Shown here piece by piece: positions 27,201 to 36,200 of a DNA stretch of 64,000 nucleotides. Source of the DNA: Paguma larvata (Eukaryota > Chordata > Mammalia > Carnivora > Viverridae); the NCBI GenBank assembly GCA_030068075.1, contig CM057843.1, positions 14,030,001 to 14,094,000 of the forward strand. The letters run 5' to 3'. The position numbers and the translations under genes were made by a program. The notes beneath the pieces are model-generated. The model worked only from the letters and a program-made list of their open reading frames with translations. It was not told the origin of the DNA and searched no databases. Within the stretch, counting starts at the first letter, position 1; each line of letters starts with the position of its first letter.

Positions 27201-30200
27201 TCATAAGTAAGTGCGTTTTTAAGAGGTGAATGTGGTCTGAAGCATGCCAGAAAAACAAAATGCTATGAAAATCCTTTGTAAAATTAAGCCCCTTATACGT
27301 TAGCGTAAGTGTGGACTTCTGTCCATCATTTCCTTAAACCCAGACTACATGTCCCCAGGAAGCTGGCAGAGGCATACATAGTGACACGGGACAACTCACG
27401 TCTCTGTTAGAAGAGGAGGGAGCTATGGGCTGTGTGTGTGGGGGGATGGGGGACAGCAGTGTCCCCCCCCACCCCCACCCAGGGACACGGTCACCCAGCT
27501 CTTGCTGGCTGGGGCGTGCAGGAACGTGGGCCCGCGGCTAAATGGAATGTCCCGTTTCCCAAGAAGATGCAAAAATTCGGACGCTAATGTGAAATCTCCC
27601 CATTTTCAAATGGCACGAATTAACTTAAAAATTCTAACATCATGTGAGTTCAGTATTACTCTCCGTGGAGCAGCTGGGTGCCACCTCGTGTGTGGCTGGC
27701 AGGGCCCGGACCTAATGGGCACAGGAGGTCCAGGGTGGTCCTTTGGGAGAGAGAGATGACCTTTAGGGGGACAGCCTGCCCCTCTTCTGTGACACCCCCG
27801 GCCGGCATGGTGGGCGTGCCCCCGTAAGACACTCACCATGTAGACTACGGTGGCCAGCTCGTACAGGATGGCCTGGCCGGAGAGGTCCAGCACACTGAGC
27901 AGGCCTGTGGGGGGGACTACAGTGAGCTCCCGGCCGTAGGACAGGACGCCCCCCCCACCATAGGACAGGACGCCCCCCCGACGTCCGAGGGCAGATTTGC
28001 AACAGGAAGTGTTCCTGCTTGGCCTTCGGCCTTGCAGGAAAATCCCACCAGCTGTGGTGGAATTTCTTGCAGCCTGTTTGTTCTGACTTTGGCCTTGAAC
28101 TCCTTGGTGCACATGGCATATGATGAGCCAGAGAAAAAGAGACCTGGATCAAGAGCAGGAGACCCAAGTTCGGGTCCTAGCCCTGCCACTGTGACTCTGG
28201 ACAGACTCTTGGTTCTTGGGACTCGGTTTACCCATCTGTAAATGGGGGGTAAGGGTTGGACCGGAAGCTCTCTCGGGGCCTCCGGATTCTCAGGCTGCCT
28301 GGACTCTGCACGGGTGCTTCGGTGAGCACACGCGTGTCAAGTGAGAGCCCCACGCCTGCCTGGCCCCTGCACGCTCACACCCAAGTTGGTTCAGTCCCTC
28401 GCTTCCCTCAGTGACTCGAACACCTGCCCCCGGGACACCTCGGGGGCACCTGCTCAGGTCCAGGCCCGTGCTGGGCGGTGCCGGGGGCCGGACGGGAAAA
28501 GCCCAGGCCTCCCTTCGGGAGCGCACGACCTGGAGAGAGCAACGGCCCCGACCTGGCCGAGGCTGCCAAACCACCCGGCCGGGGAGGGGGCTTCCGGGCT
28601 GCGCACGCGGTTCCCCGAGCCGCGCTCCGCTACGTACCCATGAGGAAGTTCCCGATCTCGTAGGCCCACCACTCGATGCAGATCATGAGCATGCTGGGAA
28701 TCGCCAGAGAGAAGAAGGAGCCCCAGTCCTGCAGGCACTGGCCGGACCAGCCTAGGAACAGAAGCCCCACTCGAGCGCCCGCCGCCGAGCAGCCACCCGT
28801 TGCCCCGGAGCCCCTGCCGGCCTTGGCTCCGCCCACTCCCGGGCCCAGCTCTGCACGCCCAGGCCTCCTGTGTTTCGCACAAGATGCACCACCGGGTGGC
28901 TTGGGATGGGAGCCTCAGGCGTGCGGGAAGGTCCCCCGCCCCACCCATGACACCGCGGGATCTTGGGCAACTACCCTGCCATTTCTGGCCTCCATGCCCT
29001 CATCTGAAAATCCAAGTTCTTCGCCCTGACGCCCCAGAGGGGTTGCTGGGAGGATGGCCCGAGGTCAAGGTCAAAGGATTCTCAGGGCAGGTGGGGCTGT
29101 GCTGATGTGGAGATCAGAGTGGCCACACAGGGCTCCCTGCTCTGTGAATGAGGCCCTGTCCACAGGGCTGGTCCCGAAAGGCCCAAAAGTGGATCCCAAA
29201 GTCTACAGAGTTAGCTTTTAGGAGGCAGAAAAGCTCAGAACCGGACCCGGGAGTTCACGGGCACAGGTTCGAGGCCAGCATGCACCGCCTCTGGTGTTTT
29301 GAGCAAGTTGTTTAACCTCACTCCGTCTCCTCCACGTAAACAAAACGGGGATTATAAGGTGTCGCGGAGTAACTGGGGTCAGAAGTGTCGGGCACTCGGC
29401 CCACCGCTGACACCTAGATCAGGTATATCAGCCAGAGAGCTCCCTGGGGCTGTCCCCAGCAGGGCTCTGTGCGTGTCACATTGGATGGGGGGACCTGGGA
29501 CCTTTGGGGGGGGTGCTGAGGGGTAGAGCGAAGGGGAGGGAGGCCCTGAAGGGAGTGGAAGCAAGCCAGAGACAAGGCTCCTCCACCGGGGCTCCGACTG
29601 TGCCTTCTGTCCACCTGCCGAATGGACACCCCACGCCCGCGCCGGGGTCCTGCCTGCTATCGGTCTGCTCAGCCCCCCGAAGGCAGGGCAGCCCCAGGCA
29701 CCTGCCCACGTCTCCAGGTGCAGCTTCTTCAGCACAATGTAGAGAAAGAGGAAGATGGTTTGGAGGACGTGGGAGACAGTGCTGGCGAAAGCGGAGCCCC
29801 TGGGGAAGGAGAGAGAGAGCCGAGCTGGGGTCAGGGTCCGACTCCGGCCCTGAGGGGAGGGGGCTCCTCTGCCGAAGCCAGCACGGAGGGGAGGGGGGCC
29901 CAGGCAGGGCGCAACCAGCGCCCTCATCCCGAGATCAGCCACCACCGGGAGCCTTCCTCCAGTGTCCCCGAGGCCCCCCGCCAGGTCTCCACGCTCGGCC
30001 TCTCCTGGAGGGCCGCGGGGCAGGGTTGAGGAGGGCGCCTCTCCCTGTCTCCTTGGTGGTGTGTCCCCCAGAACCCGAGGGACCAGCAGGGCCCCCCAAT
30101 TCCACATGACACCCTGCTTCTGGGCGGCAGGGATGGGGTCCCGGTGCTCACCTGACCCCCAGGCTCAGCACGGAAACCAGGACGTAGTTGCCCAAGCCAT

Positions 30201-33200
30201 TGACACAGTTGCCCACAATGCCACTGAGGACTTGGGGCCAGACGATTCCCTGAAAGAAACGAACACCGGCCTTGCTAGGACCGGGGGCGGGGGGGGGGGC
30301 GGTGGGCGGCAGGGGCCAGGGGATTTGAACAAGCCCGGGTACGTCCGAGGGTTGGCAGGAGGCTGGGGACGTGCGGCCCCTTACCGGGCCTTGGTCAGTA
30401 GGTTCACAGAGTCGTGCCGCAAGGGGAAAAGCCCCAGGTCCCCCTTCCCGCTGGGACAGGGCAGTGTGCTGGGACAGGGGTCGCCGCCCCTCTGGCCAGG
30501 GGCCTGTACCTGATTTTGCAAGTATCTTGCCAGCAGGCCGTAAAGAAATAACGCCTGTGTGAAAGAAAAACAAACAACCAGACACACACGCATAAACCAC
30601 AACGACCAAAGAAACGAAAACAAAAAAACCACACGGGGAACATCAGGCACCTGAGCGCGGGGTCATTATTTCACCAAAATATGTCTGGGACACCCCCCCC
30701 CCCAAGGTGGGCAGAAGCCCATTTAGCCTCTCCGGTGCGCTCTGGCCCTGCCTACGGGGGAGAGGCCCCTCGGGGCTCGGGCTCTGCCGCAGGGGAGGGA
30801 GGCCAGCAGTGTGGACAAGGCTCATGTGAGAGGGCCGGCCCCCGTCAGCCCTCTGCTGCCGGCCCGACCTCCCATCAGCTCAGGAAGGCCGCCCCGGGGC
30901 CTGGGCACAGAAGGACCCAGCAGAGTCCAAATCCACGGGCCGTGGCCGCCCTTGAGCCTGGCTCTGGCTGCTGGAAACGAGAATCTGGAGGGAGAGGCCT
31001 TGGGCAGGGGTGGGGGAGCTGGGGACCCGGCAGGGTGGCTACCCGCGGGCCCTGCTGAGTGGGTTCCAGCCCCCGCAGGGTGGCAGGCCCTTTCCTGTCT
31101 GCGGAGGACAGAGAGGGCCTGCGCGTCGGGGTGTGTGTATGTCGGGGCGCTGCCCCTGGCCGTTCTGTCCTCTGCCCAAGCCTGGCCCAGGGCCTGTGCC
31201 TTCTTACCTCACCCCCCTTCCTTTTGCCCTCTGCTTCTCCTCAGTATAGACGGGGCTTGAGAGCCTGGAGCTGGAGCAGACTGCCCGGGTTCAAGGGCTG
31301 GCTCTGCTTCCTATGAGCTGTGCAATCTTAGGCCAGTTACTTAACCTCTCTGTGCCTCATCTATAACGGGGATGCTAACGTGTGTGTACGCTCTGTATAC
31401 ATGTATATGTAAAGTCAAGATCACAAAATGCTTACAAAACAGTTTACGGTGCCTGTAAGTACACCAAGTGTTAGGCAAGCAATATGTCCATCCTGTCTGC
31501 CATTGTTATTATTACTTTACTGGTGAGTTTTGCAGCCGCATTTGAAGGGAGGGACTTGCTTTATTTGATAAAGGCGTCGCCACAGTGATAACTCTAGAGG
31601 TCTTTCCCCTGACCCAGCCCCGGTGGCCCTGTTCAGCAAGCTACCATCGCCTCGGCCTGAAGGGCCGAAGTCTGCGTTCTCGAGAACCCTCGGAGGAGAC
31701 AGACTGGCCTTGGCGGGTGGTTTCCATAATACAGCAGAAATCTGGGCCCGACCAGACCCCAGAGGGGTCATGGCACTGGCGGGTGCGGCTGGGGTCCCTC
31801 CTGCCAGGCTTCGGTATGCCTTCCAGCACGTTCACCCTGCCCAGATCGGCCTCCGGAACTTCACCGCCTGGTGTCCTGGAGGGGACAGGGGGGCTGTCGT
31901 TCCAAAGACACAACACTGCCAACTAGTCACATGTGTCCCTAAGCCTCAGCAAACCAAATGGAGTAGCGACGAGTCCCAGAGCAGACAGACACAGAGACCG
32001 CGGGGTCGGGTGAGAAGTCTCAGAAACTGACCTGACTGGCTGCTCCGCTTAGTTAGTTTTTAACAATGGGGAAAGGGGAGAAGAGGCAATAATTAGTCTT
32101 AGTTACAGGGTGTCAGGTGCGTTAGAGTCTTAAGTGTAAAAATTAAGCCACGAGAGGGCTCAAATACAGGCAGATGTTTATATAATCTGGCAGTGGGTTA
32201 AGTGTCTTTAAGCTCATCAAAGATACCATAAAGAATAGGATTTATGGATCTGTTACATGTACAGTAAACATTCCTTAGGTCAAGGGGCTCCTGGGGGACT
32301 CAGTCGGATAAATATCAGATTTTTGGTTTCCACTCAGGGCATGATCTCACGGTTCGTGGGTTCGAGCCCCACCTGGAGCTCTGAGCTGACGGTGTGGCAC
32401 CTGCTTGGGATTCTGTCTCTGCCGCTCCCCCGCTTGGCTCTGTCTCTCTCAAAATAAATATATAAACTTAAAAATACATTTTTAAAATTCTTTAGATCAA
32501 AAATATCAAAAAATTAGAAGGCAAGTGACGAACTTTTAAAAAATTAACAGGCAAGGGTTAAGATACTAGTTAACAAGAGTTACAATAATTAGGAAAAGAT
32601 TAACCCGCTTAAAAGAGTCTGGACAGTTACAAGAAGAAAAACAAAATGAGGAAAAAACACATGAAAAAAATGTTCATTAGCAATAACATGCATGTGAAAA
32701 GTGTTTCTAATTGGGAAAAAAATTTTTAAAAATGTTTTAGTGTTTATTTATTTTTGAGAGAGAGAGAAACAGAGTGAGCAGGGGAGGGGCAGAGAGAGAG
32801 ACAGAGAGAGACAGAATCTGAAGCAGGCTCCAGGCTCCGAGCTGTCAGCACAGAGCCCGACGCGGGGCTCGAATCCACACATGTGAGATCATGACCTGAG
32901 CCGAAGTTGGCACTCAACCAACTGAGCCACCCAAGTGCCCCGCAAAAAAATTTTTAATAACAGTACACTGACAAGAGTGTTGCTAGTGGGGGTAAAATTG
33001 GTACAAATTAGTAGCAAATGCCAATCGACAGAACAACACCAATTCCCATAATGCCCCTGAAGGAAATCATTACGGATATCTTTATAATTTTTCTATAAGA
33101 AAATTTTCTAGAAATGTTCATCACGATCTTCTTTCTAATAGTGAACATTGGAAACAGCCTGAATACCCAACGAATAAGGACCGGTTAATAAAATCATGAC

Positions 33201-36200
33201 ATTACAGGATAGTGCGTAGCCTCTGAAATGGATATGGTGGGAGGCTATTTAATCATATTAAGAGACTAATATTAGAAAGGGGGAAAAGCAGGTTCTAATT
33301 CAATATACACACATTGACCCTCTTTCAAACCGTACACAGGTAGGTGTGTTTGAACCCAAGCACCCACGAGCAGAAATAATCCTGGGTGGCAGGATTCGAG
33401 GCGATTTAAATGTTTTCTTTCCCACACTTCCCACAGTGTCTCTAGTAAATGGTGTTATCAGAAAACATGGCCTGTTATGTCTTAAAAGTCCAGTCTGCGT
33501 GCACGAGATAGGACTGGAATTCTGCCGTCCCTTCGGCCAGCCTCAGCGGCCCAGCAGAAAGTCGCTGCAGGCTCACGGAGAAGAAGCAGCCAGAACGGAG
33601 GGGACTGGAAGTCCGCCCTCCCCCCAGCTCGGGGGGACAGCGATACTTACCGGAAGCGCCGGGATGAAAATCAGCACATACTCTTGGGTTAACCTGCAAA
33701 AGACACAGAAGCTTGGGAGCTGACCGGGGGGTGCCCTCCACGGCTGGGGGACCGGGCGGCTGCCCCAGGTTTGAAGAGAGGCTTTACCAGGCCCTGAGGA
33801 ATCTCAGCCAAGACAAGTGAAACCCCAGGGGTCAGGGGGGTGCCACTAACTACATGCGAGCGCGGTGTCAGGAATGGCTACGGGAACTTACATTCAGAGT
33901 GGCGTGTGGTGTGTGAGAGGGGGAGAAGGTTATGTCTTAACAAGAAATAAGCAAATGAATGGGGCGCCTGCGTGGCTCAGTTGGTGAAGCGTCCAACCCA
34001 ACGCTTGATTTCAATTCAGGTCATGATCTCACAGTTTGTGAGTTCGAGCCCCGCGTGGGGCTCCATGCCGACCATGTGGAGCCTGCTTGGGATTCTCTCT
34101 CTGCTCTGCCTGTGCTCGCTCTCTCTCTCTCTCTCAAAATAAATAGAAATAAACTTAAAAAAAAACAAGCAAATGACATGCGCATCCTATAAAAAGAATA
34201 AGCTATTCCCACGAGGGGACATTTCTCGGATTAATAATAAACGGTGTGGATTCATCTGAAATTGGTACGGCTCTCTTTCTCTTTTGGAAGACGGTGTGGT
34301 GCACACTTCAGTGCACACTTCGAATCTCCAAAAGCATCTTGGAGGCCCCGACTACCTGCTGCGACACAAATGCAAATCCGGGGCGCCTGGGTGGCTCAGT
34401 TGGTTAGGCGGCCGACTTCAGCTCAGGTCATGATCTCACCCTCTGTGTGTTCGAACCCCGCGTTGGGCTCTGTGCTGATGGCTCAGAGCCTGGAGCCTGC
34501 TTCGGATTCTGTGTCCCCCCTCTCTCTCTGCCTTTCCCTTGCTCACACTCTGTCTCTATGTCTCTCAAAAAATGAAATAAAAACGCTAAAAAAAAATTAA
34601 AAAAAAATTCAGAGGCCAAATAGATTTTGGTACCATTTAAAAAAAAACAAAAACAAAAACAAATGCAAATCCATCAATTATTCCCCCCCCCCCCCCCCCC
34701 CCCCCCCCCGTTTCCTCCTAAATTAGAACTGGCCCTGAGCCTTCCCCCTGCTGGTCACAGCTGGAATCGCGTGCCAGGCAGGAGAGTCCAAAAACCAAAC
34801 CCTGGAACATTCTGGAGCTGCGCTCGTGACCCAGAGAAGTGGGAGGGCCTAGGGCATGGGCTTCTTGGGGTGGGGGTCCCTCCCCGGCTTCCCAGCAGAA
34901 ACCAAGCAGTACCTGGACACGGCTGGGTCCTGCCTGAAGAGCAGCAGAATGTTCTGGGTGTTGAGGAAGAGCGCCCAGCAGGGGAAGCAGCAGAGAAGCA
35001 GCACCAGAGTGCCCCTCTGCAGGATGACCCCCACATGCTTCTTGTTGGGGCTCCCGAAGCTCTGCAAAACAGCCCGTCCCTGGGTCAAGCCGCTCACACC
35101 TTCCGCGCCTTCCGTCTGTCCCCCGGGTTGAGTCCAGCCTGCTAGCCAGCGCCGCTGCCGTGGGGACGGGCCCGGGGCACCTCAGTAGCGGGCATTCGGC
35201 ACCCCTTGATTCCAGCACGGTCGGGGGCTCCTCTGCAGGGGCTCGGCCGGCTCGTAGAATCATAACGGCGGTGAGTTACTGAGCCTGAGCCCCGCGCCGG
35301 TCGCCAGGCCGGCCTCTGTCTACCTCTGTCCACCAGATCTTCAAAAGCGCCTAAGCAGGAAGGCGCTGTTCTCCCACATTGCGGCAGAAGCATCTGTCAA
35401 GTCTCTGTGCTGGTAAGTGGCAGCCAGGACCGAGCCCAGGACCCCAGGCCCACCGTGAGTCCAGCCCCCCCACTGGGCTGAGGGCACGGGGCGGGCGGGT
35501 CCCATCCGTGCGCCCTCCGCGTTTGACGCGTGAGGTCAGGGAACTGCCCCTGCCCCACTCCCTCCACGGCTCTCCAGCCCCGTCCGCTCAGACTCTTTAA
35601 ACACGAACGGTCTGATTCCCCGACGGCGTGCAATCCTTGCCCCCCTCCCCAGCCTGTTTGATGGGCACCCCGCTGCCTGGCTCCCTACCTGGGACATCAA
35701 GGTGTCACAAGCCGAGGACAAGCCCGTTCCTATGGAAATTCCACAGACATTGACAAACTGGAGCCACACACAGGAGAAAACACAGGGCACGTCAGGGCCC
35801 AAGCAGGGGACCCGAGGAGGGGATCCTCCATCTGGGGGAGGCCGCCCAACAGCAGCTCTGATGTGCAGCTGAGTCAGCGACCCATCCCCCACTCCCTCCA
35901 CCCCCCACCCCCCGCTCCTGGCCAGGCCCGGCCTGCCCGTGCCCTGCGTACCATGGGGCGAGCCCCCCACCCCTGGTCCCAGCTCTGAATGCAGCTGTCA
36001 GCCCTCGAGCCGTGTCTTCTGGGAGCGGAACGGAGCGGGGAGCTATACTCACGGCCACCGAGAGGGTCACCGACACCAGCTCCACCTTGCCCAGGTGCCC
36101 GCAAAACACCGAGCTCACCACGTGGATCATGAAAGTCAGCGCCTGGAACAAGAACTGGAGCCCGGCGGCCAGGGTCAAGGGCCCCGCACGCACGGCCCCG

